Positions 45,071-53,869 of a stretch of 64,000 nt of DNA are shown here, in pieces. The position numbers were made by a program, and so were the translations under genes. The DNA is from Rhizobium sp. BK650 (lineage in GTDB: Bacteria; Pseudomonadota; Alphaproteobacteria; Rhizobiales; Rhizobiaceae): the NCBI RefSeq assembly GCF_014195325.1, contig NZ_JACIBK010000006.1:62001-126000 (forward strand), in the 5' to 3' direction. Each line of letters starts with the position of its first letter. Position 1 is the stretch's first letter. The notes under the pieces are model-generated. The model was not told the origin of the DNA and did not search any database. It worked only from the letters and a program-made list of their open reading frames with translations.

Positions 45071-45292
45071 TTAGAGGCCGAGGCCGCCGAAACGCTTGTT
45101 GAACTTCGAAACACGGCCGCCGCGGTCCATGAGCTGCTGGTTGCCGCCGGTCCAGGCCGGGTGCGACTTGGAGTCGATTTCGAGGTTCATGACAGCGCCT
45201 TCCGAACCCCAGGTCGAGCGGGTTTCGTACTCGGTGCCATCGGTCATGACTACCTTGATGACGTGGTAGTCGGGATGGATGCCTTCCTTCAT
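45071..45292 (-). CDS. rpmE: 50S ribosomal protein L31, cysteine-less form
   Basis: 73 residues with the L31 sequence [19 protein letters not shown] and the conserved [28 protein letters not shown]. No cysteine is present, so the zinc-binding CxxC of the classical form is absent; this C-minus form needs no zinc. Divergent from an ABC exporter gene across 193 bp that should hold both promoters. Confidence 0.95.
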   Translation of the reverse strand: MKEGIHPDYHVIKVVMTDGTEYETRSTWGSEGAVMNLEIDSKSHPAWTGGNQQLMDRGGRVSKFNKRFGGLGL

Positions 45293-45485
45293 GACAATCT
45301 TCCTGCGATGCCGGGGTTCAATTTGCCGCAGACAGTTGCGGGGAAAGAACCGATTGAATAAATGAAGCCGCAGTCGTGAAGGCTACGGCTTCCCATTAGG
45401 ATGCGGTGCCTATACATGAAGGGCGCCGGGATAACAAGGGCCAAGGAGCCGCAATACGCGGTCTTTGAAGGCGATCGGAGACGAT

Positions 45486-47288
45486 TTGGCAGAGCAGGCA
45501 GAGCTTGGGGAAAAGAAGTCGCGTTCGCTAAAGCCGCTCGGCAGGTTGACACCTTATGTGGCACGCTACCGCGGCATGGTCGCCGGCGCGCTGGTCGCGC
45601 TTGCGCTAGCGGCTGTCACCTCACTCGCCATACCGCTTGCCGTGCGCCGCATGATCGACCACGGCTTCACGCAGGCCGATGGCACCTTCATCAACAGCTA
45701 TTTCGCCATGCTGATGGTCATGGCCATCGTGCTCGCCGTTGCCAGTGCGCTCCGCTACTACTTCGTTATCACCATCGGCGAGCGCATCGTTTCGGATCTG
45801 CGCCGCGATGTCTTCTCGCATGTCACGCGGCTGTCGCCCTCTTTCTTCGACGTCAACCAGTCGGGCGAGATCGTCTCGCGGCTGACGGCCGATACCACGC
45901 AGATCAAATCCGCTGTGGGCGCGACCGCTTCCGTGGCGCTTCGCAACCTGATCCTCTGTATCGGCGCGCTCGGCATGATGATCGTGACCTCGCCAAAGCT
46001 TTCCAGCCTCGTCATCGTCGCGATCCCGATCATCGTGTTTCCTCTGGTCGCTGGCGGCCGCTCGGTGCGCAAGCGCTCGCGCGCCGCGCAGGATACGCTG
46101 GCAGAGGCGTCCGCTTTCGCCAGTGAAACGATCGGCGCAACCCGCACTGTTCAGGCCTTCAACGCCGAAACTGCTGCGGCCGACCGCTATGGGTCGGCCG
46201 TCGAATCCGCCTACGAAGCTGCGCGCTCCGCCGTTTCATCGCGCGCTTTGCTGACGGGGATTGCCATCACCCTCATCTTTGGCAGCGTCGTCGCCATCCT
46301 CTGGTTTGGCGCGCATAGCGTTCTCGCCGGTACACTTTCGGCCGGTACGCTTGGCCAGTTCCTGCTCTATGCCGTCATCGCTGCCGGCTCACTCGGCGCT
46401 TTGTCCGAGGTCTGGGGCGAGCTTTCGCAAGCGGCAGGCGCAGCCGACCGGCTGACCGAACTCCTCGATGAGCTCTCGCCGATCGCCGCTCCCGCAAACC
46501 CGCAGGCACTCCCGTCGCCTGCCCAGGGCCGCGTGGAATTCAGTGGCGTACACTTCGCTTATCCGTCCCGTCCCGGCAAATCGGCGCTGCACGGCCTTGA
46601 TTTCGCGGTCTTGCCGGGAGAAACGGTCGCGATCGTTGGCCCGTCCGGCGCCGGCAAGAGCACGGTCTTCTCGCTCCTGCTGCGCTTCTATGATCCGCAA
46701 CAGGGCTGCGTGAAGATCGACGGCATCGACGCCCGCCAGGCAGATCCGGATGCCTTGCGCCAGCGCATCGCCATCGTGCCGCAAGATGTCACCATCTTCG
46801 CGGCCTCGATCCATGACAATATCGCCTTCGGCTTCCAGGGAGCGACGCGTGAGCAGGTTCGCGCGGCTGCAATCGCAGCGCAGGCCGACGAATTCATCAA
46901 TCGGCTGGAAAAGGGTTACGACACTGAGGTCGGCGAACGCGGCGTGACGCTATCCGGTGGCCAGCGCCAACGTATTGCCATTGCCCGCGCGATCCTGAAG
47001 AACGCCCCGATCCTGCTTCTGGACGAAGCAACATCGGCACTTGACGCCGAGAGTGAAACGCTGGTGCAAAGAGCTCTTGACGGGTTGATGCAAGGCCGCA
47101 CGACGCTGGTCATCGCTCACCGCCTCGCCACTGTTCTCAAGGCCGACCGCATTCTCGTCATGGATCAGGGCCGTGTGGTGGAGGAGGGCACACATCAGAG
47201 CCTGATCCGGCAGGGCGGCATCTATGCGAAGCTCGCCCGCCTTCAGTTCGATGCGGCCAACGAGGACGTGTTGGCAGCCGCCAAGTAA
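45486..47288 (+). CDS. ABC exporter, fused permease/ATPase (MsbA/LmrA type)
   Basis: 600 residues. Six membrane helices span about 20-310, then the nucleotide-binding domain: Walker A GPSGAGKST near 385, Q-loop IVPQDVTIFAASIHDNI near 430, signature LSGGQRQRIAIARAIL near 490 and Walker B ILLLDEATSALD near 515. Homodimeric exporter of unknown substrate (lipid or drug). The start is taken as TTG at 45486, since GGAG sits five bases upstream; a TTG 21 bp earlier lacks such spacing. The 232-bp gap after it shows no gene. Confidence 0.9.
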   Translation: MAEQAELGEKKSRSLKPLGRLTPYVARYRGMVAGALVALALAAVTSLAIPLAVRRMIDHGFTQADGTFINSYFAMLMVMAIVLAVASALRYYFVITIGERIVSDLRRDVFSHVTRLSPSFFDVNQSGEIVSRLTADTTQIKSAVGATASVALRNLILCIGALGMMIVTSPKLSSLVIVAIPIIVFPLVAGGRSVRKRSRAAQDTLAEASAFASETIGATRTVQAFNAETAAADRYGSAVESAYEAARSAVSSRALLTGIAITLIFGSVVAILWFGAHSVLAGTLSAGTLGQFLLYAVIAAGSLGALSEVWGELSQAAGAADRLTELLDELSPIAAPANPQALPSPAQGRVEFSGVHFAYPSRPGKSALHGLDFAVLPGETVAIVGPSGAGKSTVFSLLLRFYDPQQGCVKIDGIDARQADPDALRQRIAIVPQDVTIFAASIHDNIAFGFQGATREQVRAAAIAAQADEFINRLEKGYDTEVGERGVTLSGGQRQRIAIARAILKNAPILLLDEATSALDAESETLVQRALDGLMQGRTTLVIAHRLATVLKADRILVMDQGRVVEEGTHQSLIRQGGIYAKLARLQFDAANEDVLAAAK

Positions 47289-47520
47289 GCTGCCGCCGCG
47301 TCGCATCGCGGCTAAATCCGCCTCAACGCTTCGTCCAACAAAGCACTGCCCGATCCTCAACGCCGTGGCACCGTATGCTTGCCCTTTTTCGATAGCCCAA
47401 TGCAACTGACGACGATTGATGCCCTGCACTTGAATTCTAATTAAGGTAGTGGAAAAGCTCACAATTCTGGGCTAGCCTCCGCAAGGCTGATGCACGATTT
47501 CAGCATACCAGGAGGGATCC

Positions 47521-47709
47521 ATGTACAAATTTGAAATCTACAAGGACAAGGCCGGTGAATTCCGCTTCCGCTTCAAGGCATCCAACGGCGAGACCATGTT
47601 CTCGTCCGAGAGCTATAAGGCGAAGGCATCCGCAATGAACGCCATTGAATCCATCAAGAAGAATTCGCCCGGTGCGGAAGTGGTGGACCAGACCAAGGCG
47701 GACGCCTGA
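47521..47709 (+). CDS. YegP family (DUF1508) protein
   Basis: 62 residues: YKFEIYKDKAGEFRFRFKASNGETMFSSESYKAKASAMNAIESIKKN, the single DUF1508 repeat. Small stress-linked proteins of unknown function; E. coli YegP has two repeats. AGGAGGGATCC precedes the ATG. The 230-bp gap to the YCII gene contains the ECF42-type promoter candidate. Confidence 0.88.
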   Translation: MYKFEIYKDKAGEFRFRFKASNGETMFSSESYKAKASAMNAIESIKKNSPGAEVVDQTKADA

Positions 47710-47790
47710 CCGGAAGTGGAGGCGGCGTCAGTCGCCTCCTGCGCCTGCTTGTCGGCCTGTTGTCCTGCAGGCATCTTGTACCCCAACTTT

Positions 47791-47810
47791 TTTCGACATC
47801 GATGTCGAAA
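47791..47810. promoter_or_regulatory. 20-bp palindrome with TGTCGA, probable ECF42 promoter element
   Basis: TTTCGACATCGATGTCGAAA is a perfect palindrome. TGTCGA (47803-47808) is, as I recall from published ECF42 work, the -35 signature of these sigma factors. It lies 130 bp before the YCII start, so the operon is probably autoregulated. A clear -10 is not obvious; CCTC is found 17 bp downstream. Confidence 0.55.
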
Positions 47811-47939
47811 TGACGACTGCTGAAACCTCATTGTTTCGGAACGGCCCGGAGCCGCGCCACCGGAGCATTGCAGACTTGGCGATTTCGGCCTTACATGCTG
47901 CTGCCCGGTAAAACGCCATCAGAGGATCAGGAGTTTCCG

Positions 47940-48281
47940 ATGCAATACGCTCTTATCATCCGTGAATCCGCAGAAGACTTTTCCCGCCGCGGCGAACCCG
48001 CTTACCGCGACGGCTGGATCGCCTATACAAAGGCGCTGGTACAGGCCGGCGTCATGGCCGGCGGCGCCGGTCTGACTGCACCTGAGACCGGCACGATCGT
48101 GCGCCGCAAGGGCGATAATCATGACGTACAGGATGGTCCCTACCCGGAAGGCAAAGAATCGCTTGGTGGCTTCTACGTGATCGAGGTGCCGGATCTCGAT
48201 ACGGCCCTCGAGTGGGCGACACGCGTTCCCGTCTCCGAACAGGGCTCCGTTGAAGTACGGCCTCGGCTGCAAATGACGTGA
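47940..48281 (+). CDS. YCII-related (DGPF) protein
   Basis: 113 residues of the YCII/DGPF family, beginning MQYALIIRESAEDFS and carrying the family's DGP signature in DVQDGPYPEGKESLGGFYVIEV. These dimeric alpha/beta proteins are typically encoded with ECF42 sigma factors and of unknown biochemical role. GGATCAGGAG lies upstream. The sigma gene starts 7 bp after its stop, so they form one operon. Confidence 0.88.
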   Translation: MQYALIIRESAEDFSRRGEPAYRDGWIAYTKALVQAGVMAGGAGLTAPETGTIVRRKGDNHDVQDGPYPEGKESLGGFYVIEVPDLDTALEWATRVPVSEQGSVEVRPRLQMT

Positions 48282-48288
48282 GGCCGTC

Positions 48289-49539
48289 GTGACGTCAGAT
48301 GCAGAGCGCGCGACCGAAAAGGTGGCGCGCCAGTCCTACGGCAGGCTTATCGCCTTTCTCGCCGCCCGCTCGGGAGATGTGCCTGCGGCAGAAGACGCCC
48401 TGTGCGACGCGCTGGCAGCTGCTCTACGAACGTGGCCCGAACGCGGCATTCCCGACAATCCCGAGGCCTGGCTGCTCACCGCCGCCCGCCGCAATCTCAT
48501 ACAGGCCGCCCGCCACAGGAATGTGCGCGACAATGCTCGCAGCATGGTCACGCTGGCTTTCGAGGAAGCCGAAGAGCGCATGAACGATATCGAAAACGCC
48601 GTCTTCCCGGATGAGCGGCTGAAACTGCTTTTTGCCTGCACGCACCCGGCAATCGATAAGTCCGTTCACACGCCGCTGATGCTTCAGACCGTGCTCGGCA
48701 TCGACGCGAAAACCATGGCGCGAGCCTTCGTCGTTTCGCCCGAAGCCATGAGCCAGCGCCTAGTGCGGGCGAAGATGAAGATCCGCGATGCCGGCATCCC
48801 CTTTGCCGTTCCCGAACGGCACATGCTGCCAGAACGGCTGGCGGGCGTTCTTTCGGCGATCTACGCCGCTTATGGCTTAGGCTGGGATGGGCTTGACGGC
48901 GAGGAAGACGGTCGCACTGGCCTGACCGGCGAAGCCATCTGGCTTGGCCGTGTGCTCATGACGATTCTGCCTGAGGAACCGGAAGTCATGGGCCTGCTCT
49001 CGCTGATGCTTTACTGCGAGGCCAGAAGAAGTGCGCGGCGGAGTGCCGATGGCGCCTACATACCGCTTGAGGAGCAGGATACCGGCCGGTGGAATGAGAT
49101 CATGATGGCCGAAGCCGATACGCTGCTGCGCAAGGCTGGTTCTTTCGATCGCTTCGGTCCGTTCCAATGCCAAGCGGCGATCCAGTCAGTGCACGCCACC
49201 CGCCGCCGGACAGGGATCACTGACTGGCGAGCTCTCGTCACTCTCTATCAGGCGCTGATCGCGATGAAACCGACGCTGGGCGCAAAGATCAGCCATGCCG
49301 CAGTCATCGGCAGGTCAGAGGGCGCCGTCCCCGCGCTCGCTCTATTGGACGATCTGGAGCAGCATGCCGTTGGCAGTTATCAACCTTATTGGGCGGTGCG
49401 CGCGCATCTGCTCTCGGAGCTCGGTGAAAGCGATGCCGGGGCGGAAGCTTACAGGATCGCGATCGGCCTGAGCGACAGCCCGGCCGTCAACAGCTTCCTC
49501 ACCGGCAAATTGCAAGCGGTTATTTCTCGGTCAGCTTGA
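48289..49539 (+). CDS. ECF42-type RNA polymerase sigma factor
   Basis: 416 residues, far longer than a minimal ECF sigma. Sigma-2 is seen at about 10-75 (RQSYGRLIAFLAARSGDVPAAEDALCDALAAAL) and sigma-4 at about 120-170 (LGIDAKTMARAFVVSPEAMSQRLVRAKMKIRD). A long C-terminal helical/TPR-like extension follows (about 180-416), typical of ECF42. GTG start, with GAGG upstream, directly after YCII. ECF42 factors lack anti-sigma partners; the extension is thought to control activity. Overlaps the convergent OmpA-like gene by 20 bp. Confidence 0.88.
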   Translation: MTSDAERATEKVARQSYGRLIAFLAARSGDVPAAEDALCDALAAALRTWPERGIPDNPEAWLLTAARRNLIQAARHRNVRDNARSMVTLAFEEAEERMNDIENAVFPDERLKLLFACTHPAIDKSVHTPLMLQTVLGIDAKTMARAFVVSPEAMSQRLVRAKMKIRDAGIPFAVPERHMLPERLAGVLSAIYAAYGLGWDGLDGEEDGRTGLTGEAIWLGRVLMTILPEEPEVMGLLSLMLYCEARRSARRSADGAYIPLEEQDTGRWNEIMMAEADTLLRKAGSFDRFGPFQCQAAIQSVHATRRRTGITDWRALVTLYQALIAMKPTLGAKISHAAVIGRSEGAVPALALLDDLEQHAVGSYQPYWAVRAHLLSELGESDAGAEAYRIAIGLSDSPAVNSFLTGKLQAVISRSA

Positions 49540-50551
49540 GTTCGATGCGACGGTTCGTAGCGCGCGCCTCCGGCGCATCGCCGGGCGCAATCGGCTGGAA
49601 TTCGCCAAAACCTGCCGCCACGAGACGGTCGGCAGGCACGCCCTGGGCGATGAGGAACTTCACAACCGAAATCGCGCGGGCGGATGAGAGTTCCCAATTG
49701 TCGCGATAGCGGCCCGAGCCCGATAGAGCGACATTGTCGGTATGCCCGTCGACACGCAGCACCCAGTTGATCTCGGGCGGAATTTCCTTGGCGAGATCGA
49801 GCAAGGCTGTAGCAAGCTTTGCCATTTCCGCCTGGCCGTCTGGATTGAGATCGGCACCGCCGGATGGGAACAGCACTTCAGACTGGAAAACGAAGCGGTC
49901 GCCGACAACACGGATGTTCTCGCGATCGGAGAGGATCTCCCGCAGCCGGCCGAAGAAGTCCGACCTGTACCGATTAAGTTCCTGCACGCGCGCCGCCAGC
50001 GCCACGTTCAGGCGACGGCCGAGGTCGGCGATCTTGGCTTGCGAGGTCTGATCCTTTTCCTCGGAGGCTTGAAGCGCTGCCTCGACTGCGGCAATCTGGC
50101 TGCGCAGGGCGGCGATCTGCTGGTTAAGGAGTTCGACCTGGCTCAAGGCCCGGTCGCTTACCTGTTTCTGCTCATCGAGTTGCTGCGTCAGCGTCCCGAT
50201 CTGCTGCTTTGCGGCATCCTGGCCACCCGCACCGGCGCTGAGCAGCGCCTGCAGGCGCGAACGCTCGCCCTCGGCACTTGCGAGCGAAGCCTGCAGGTTG
50301 GCGACGGAATCCTGAAGATCCTGATTGCTGCCTTTTTCCAGCGCCAGCAACTGCGTGAGCTCGTTGATCTGGCTGTTGAGGCGCGTCAGTACTTCGTCAC
50401 GACCGCTGATCTCCCGGCTGAGAATGAACTGGCCGACGACGAAGACCGTGAGGATGAACATGATGGCGATAAGCAGCGTCGACAGGGCATCGACGAAGCC
50501 TGGCCAGTAATCCACCGCGCGTTGGTGGCGGCGGTTGCGAGCAAGAGGCAT
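49520..50551 (-). CDS. OmpA/MotB-like peptidoglycan-binding protein
   Basis: 343 residues. A single membrane helix (about 20-42, FVDALSTLLIAIMFILTVFVVGQFIL) anchors it. A long coiled coil spans about 48-185, and the C-terminal OmpA domain (about 220-340) holds VDGHTDNVALSGSGRYRDNWELSSARAISVV and GEFQPIAPGD. This is the MotB/TolR-like stator layout. The gene starts 3 bp after the MotA/TolQ-like gene, forming a pair away from flagellar genes. C-terminal ELKLTEK overlaps the sigma gene end. Confidence 0.85.
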   Translation of the reverse strand: MPLARNRRHQRAVDYWPGFVDALSTLLIAIMFILTVFVVGQFILSREISGRDEVLTRLNSQINELTQLLALEKGSNQDLQDSVANLQASLASAEGERSRLQALLSAGAGGQDAAKQQIGTLTQQLDEQKQVSDRALSQVELLNQQIAALRSQIAAVEAALQASEEKDQTSQAKIADLGRRLNVALAARVQELNRYRSDFFGRLREILSDRENIRVVGDRFVFQSEVLFPSGGADLNPDGQAEMAKLATALLDLAKEIPPEINWVLRVDGHTDNVALSGSGRYRDNWELSSARAISVVKFLIAQGVPADRLVAAGFGEFQPIAPGDAPEARATNRRIELKLTEK

Positions 50552-50554
50552 GGC

Positions 50555-51655
50555 TTACTTGCCCTCGCTCTTTTCGACCTGACCGGACACCCGCTCGCGC
50601 GCCTTCTCGCTGCCACGGTCCGGCACCCCAATACGCTCGGCTAACCGGTCGAGCGTGCGGCGCATGGCCTTTGCCTCGTCCTGCTGTACCTCGATCCAGT
50701 CGCGCAACATCTGCTGCTCGTTGCGCATATTCTTGACGAGGCCCTGGATGCCTTCGGCAAGGCTCGCCATGGCCGCGACCGACCGCTGGCTAGCCGGGCC
50801 GCCCTCTTCGGCAACCTTGCGCAGATATTCCGAAAGCGCCTTCATCTCTTCCGAGGAGCCGCCGGAGACCGCATCGAGCGCCGGCATCGGAACGTCCGAG
50901 CCGACATCGGTAACCGAGGAGAGCCAGTTTTCCAACTCCGTATAGAACCGGTTTTGCGCGCGGCCGGCCTGCAGATCAAGGAAGCCGAGGATCAGCGAGC
51001 CCGAAAGACCGAGCAGCGATGACGAGAAGGCCTGACCCATGCCGGAAAGTGGTGTCGCAAGCCCTTCCTTCAGCGTCGAGAGCACATCGCCCGTGCCGTT
51101 CGAGCCGGCATCGAGCGACTGGATGACGGAGCTGATCGATCCAATCGTGCCGATGAGACCCCAGAAGGTGCCGAGAAGGCCGAGGAAGACGAGAAGGCCA
51201 ATGAGATAGCGGGAAACGTCGCGTGATTCGTCGAGCCGATTGGCAATCGAATCCAGAATGGAGCGCAACGCCGTCGTCGACAAAGCGACCCCGGACTTGC
51301 GGTTGCCGATTAGCGCCCGCATCGGTGCAAGCAGTCGCGGATTCCGGTTCACCTTGTCGGCGCTGCCTGCGGCGCGGAAGGAGTTGAACCAGCGCACTTC
51401 CGGGCGAAGCGACAGCACATGGTTGAAAACAAGAATGATTCCAACGGCAAGAACGCCGAGAATGAGGCCGTTAAGGCCCGGATTATGCATGAAGGCGGTC
51501 TGTGTCTGCCGGAACAGGATGGCCGCGATGAAGCCCACGATGATGAGGAACAGCAACATCGTCCAGAAGAACGACATGGGACTTGAGAGTTTGTAGGCGT
51601 AGCCGCTCGTGGTCTTCTCGGTCGAGCCGAACTCGGCCACATTCACATTTTCCAT
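50555..51655 (-). CDS. MotA/TolQ/ExbB-like membrane protein
   Basis: 366 residues. Two N-terminal membrane segments (about 27-50 and 65-83) and two central ones (about 148-170 and 190-220) frame the MotA/TolQ core RYLIGLLVFLGLLGTFWGLIGTIGS and TPLSGMGQAFSSSLLGLSGSLILGFLDLQ. The C-terminal about 100 residues form a coiled coil. With the OmpA/MotB-like partner it probably makes an ion-driven envelope motor of unknown target. A small hairpin (CTCCGG/CCGGAG, about 51668-51692) sits in its leader; GAGGAACC precedes the ATG. Confidence 0.83.
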   Translation of the reverse strand: MENVNVAEFGSTEKTTSGYAYKLSSPMSFFWTMLLFLIIVGFIAAILFRQTQTAFMHNPGLNGLILGVLAVGIILVFNHVLSLRPEVRWFNSFRAAGSADKVNRNPRLLAPMRALIGNRKSGVALSTTALRSILDSIANRLDESRDVSRYLIGLLVFLGLLGTFWGLIGTIGSISSVIQSLDAGSNGTGDVLSTLKEGLATPLSGMGQAFSSSLLGLSGSLILGFLDLQAGRAQNRFYTELENWLSSVTDVGSDVPMPALDAVSGGSSEEMKALSEYLRKVAEEGGPASQRSVAAMASLAEGIQGLVKNMRNEQQMLRDWIEVQQDEAKAMRRTLDRLAERIGVPDRGSEKARERVSGQVEKSEGK

Positions 51656-51767
51656 AGGTTCCTCGGCCTCCGGACTAATTGCAGCCGGAGACTAGATCAA
51701 CATTGTGCCGAATTGAAGTATGCGCCGCCGAAAAGCGGGACTTTACAACAGCCTGTTGCTGGACCTT

Positions 51768-52568
51768 TTAGCGGGTCGGGACGGGGCGCTTGACGACGTC
51801 CATCAAGGCCTTGTGGATGTGCTCGTTGCCGGCGACAATCGCGCCCGTTTCCAGGATCGAGGTGCCGCCGTCCCAGTCGGTCGCAAAACCGCCTGCTTCG
51901 CGGATGAGCAGGATGCCGGCCGCCACGTCCCACGGCGACAGCGCCGTTTCCCAGAAGCCGTCGAAACGGCCGGCTGCCACATAGGCAAGATCGAGCGAGG
52001 CTGCACCCATGCGGCGGATGCCGGCGACTTCACCCATCACGTGGCGCAGTTCGACCAGGAACTTGCCGTGATTGCCGCGGCCGAGATGCGGCACGCCGCA
52101 GCCGATAACGCTGTCGGAGAGCACGCGGCGCGATGCGACACGCAGGCGCCGGTCGTTCAGGAATGCACCGCCTCCGCGCTCGGCAGTGTAGAGCTCGTCG
52201 GTCGCCGGGTTGAAGACCACGCCAGCCACGATCTCATTGTTGCGCTCGAGCGCGATCGAAACCGCAAAGGCTGGAATGCCGTGCAGAAAATTGGTCGTGC
52301 CGTCGAGCGGATCGACGATCCAGCGATGCGCGCCATCGGTGCCCTTGATCTCTTCGCTCTCCTCGCCAAGGAAACCATAGGTCGGGCGGGCCTTGAGAAG
52401 CTCTTCCTTCACGATCTTCTCGGCCTTGCGATCGGCATTGGAGACGAAGTCCCCCGGTCCCTTCACGGATACCTGCAGGTTCTGCACTTCCCCGAAATCA
52501 CGCCCCAGCGATTTGCCTGCCTTGATGGCAGCCTGAACCATGACATTGAGAAGAGCAGAACGGGCCAT
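51768..52568 (-). CDS. suhB: Inositol-1-monophosphatase family protein (SuhB-like)
   Basis: 266 residues. Mg-dependent phosphatase motifs: GFLGEESEEIKG near residue 63, WIVDPLDGTTNFLHG near 80 and SPWDVAAGILLIREAGG near 208. SuhB-type enzymes hydrolyse inositol phosphates and the E. coli protein also acts in rRNA transcription. ATG at 52568 has AAGGAA upstream; an ATG 24 bp earlier lacks such a site. The 112 bp downstream of its stop, before the MotA-like gene, contains no gene. Confidence 0.92.
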   Translation of the reverse strand: MARSALLNVMVQAAIKAGKSLGRDFGEVQNLQVSVKGPGDFVSNADRKAEKIVKEELLKARPTYGFLGEESEEIKGTDGAHRWIVDPLDGTTNFLHGIPAFAVSIALERNNEIVAGVVFNPATDELYTAERGGGAFLNDRRLRVASRRVLSDSVIGCGVPHLGRGNHGKFLVELRHVMGEVAGIRRMGAASLDLAYVAAGRFDGFWETALSPWDVAAGILLIREAGGFATDWDGGTSILETGAIVAGNEHIHKALMDVVKRPVPTR

Positions 52569-52762
52569 GTGGGCATTTTCCTTGGATAACACGGGACACG
52601 CTGTCAGGGGCGGGATATGTCCCTGAACGCCGGAAGCGAAAGCGCTGCATAGATTGGCGGCCTCAAGACCACAAAATCAGGAAAATTTCAAGGGGAATGC
52701 CGTTTGGCAGGGCGAGACGGCGACGCGCATTCGCCGCCTTTCCATTTTTCAGTGTCCGAAAT

Positions 52763-53860
52763 TCAAGACTTCTGCTGCGTGATCAGCACTTCGCGGGCGA
52801 TCTGGTCGAGCGGCAGGATACGGTCCACGCCGCCCTTGGCAATAGCTTCCTTCGGCATGCCGAAAACGACAGAGGTCGCTTCGTCCTGTGCGACGGTATA
52901 AGCGCCGGCCTGGTGCATTTCCAGCATGCCGCGCGCTCCGTCATCCCCCATTCCCGTCATGATAATGCCCATCGCATTCGAGCCGGCAGAACGGGCAGCC
53001 GAACGAAAGAGCACGTCAACCGACGGGCGATGGCGGGAAACCAGCGGTCCCGGTTTGACCGACACATAATAACGCGCACCTTGACGTTCCAGCAGCATAT
53101 GCTTGTCGCCAGGCGCGATCAGCACATGACCGCGCAATACCGGATCGCCGTCGGCCGCTTCTTTGACCTCAACCTCGCACAGGCCGTTGAGGCGCTTGGC
53201 GAATGCCGCAGTGAATTTCTCAGGCATGTGCTGGACGATCACCATGCCCGGCGCGTTGGCAGGCAGCGCCTCCAGAAACCCGCGCAGAGCCTCCGTCCCA
53301 CCGGTCGAAGCGCCGACGCAGACGACCATTTCCGTCGTCTTCGCCATGGCCCGGCCGGTCGGCGGCGGCAGCATCGCATCGGCGGTCAGCTTCTTGGCGG
53401 GCCCCTCCGCCGAAGCCGAACGGACATTGCCCGCCGCACGGCGCATATTGGCAAGCCGTGCATACGAGGCGCTCTTGACTACTTCGCGAATACGCATCGC
53501 ATCGTCGGTAAGACTGTCGGCGGCGCCGATCTTCGATTTCAAAATGACATCGACGGCACCAGCCTCCAGTGCCTGGATCAGCGTTTCCGAACCGGCCTCT
53601 GTGAGCGAAGAGCACATGACGACCGGGATCGGTCGCTGCGACATGAGCTTACGCAGGAAGGTGATGCCATCCATACGCGGCATCTCGACATCGAGAGTGA
53701 TGACGTCGGGGATTTCTTCCTGAATCTTGCGCGCCGCCATGAACGGATCCGAGGCAACACCCATGATCTCGATGTCCGGGTCTTCTTCCAGAACCCGCGT
53801 CAGCGTCTGCCGCACACTGGCTGAATCGTCGATGATGAGGACGCGGACTTTTTTGGCCAT
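52763..53860 (-). CDS. cheB: Chemotaxis protein-glutamate methylesterase CheB
   Basis: 365 residues. Receiver domain 1-120 with acidic pair DD 11-12 and phosphoacceptor Asp57 ([11 protein letters not shown]). A linker is followed by the methylesterase domain (about 170-365) with the catalytic Ser in [12 protein letters not shown], His in [17 protein letters not shown] and Asp in [11 protein letters not shown]. It removes receptor methyl groups once phosphorylated by CheA. Last gene of the operon, 9 bp after cheR; the 194 bp beyond it hold no gene. Confidence 0.96.
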   Translation of the reverse strand: MAKKVRVLIIDDSASVRQTLTRVLEEDPDIEIMGVASDPFMAARKIQEEIPDVITLDVEMPRMDGITFLRKLMSQRPIPVVMCSSLTEAGSETLIQALEAGAVDVILKSKIGAADSLTDDAMRIREVVKSASYARLANMRRAAGNVRSASAEGPAKKLTADAMLPPPTGRAMAKTTEMVVCVGASTGGTEALRGFLEALPANAPGMVIVQHMPEKFTAAFAKRLNGLCEVEVKEAADGDPVLRGHVLIAPGDKHMLLERQGARYYVSVKPGPLVSRHRPSVDVLFRSAARSAGSNAMGIIMTGMGDDGARGMLEMHQAGAYTVAQDEATSVVFGMPKEAIAKGGVDRILPLDQIAREVLITQQKS

Positions 53861-53869
53861 GAGACCCTC

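Noticed and set aside
49520..51655. Zorya-type phage defence (ZorA/ZorB)
   Set aside because: The pair has the right folds, but no ZorC, ZorD or ZorE gene is next to it; neighbours are a sigma factor and an inositol phosphatase.
51656..51767. Possible suhB-type (MmgR) small RNA beside suhB
   Set aside because: Rfam names an alphaproteobacterial RNA after suhB, so I looked. Only short hairpins (CTCCGG/CCGGAG; CAACAG/CTGTTG) are seen, and I could not match the RNA by eye. A covariance search would decide.
52715..52740. Hairpin after cheB as terminator
   Set aside because: The GGCGGCGA/TCGCCGTC stem has a T-tract only on the forward strand, where no gene needs it. It is not convincing as the che operon terminator.
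52697..53824. A 375-codon frame antisense to cheB
   Set aside because: cheB is complete with all active-site residues; the antisense product is Arg/His-rich and unlike any family.
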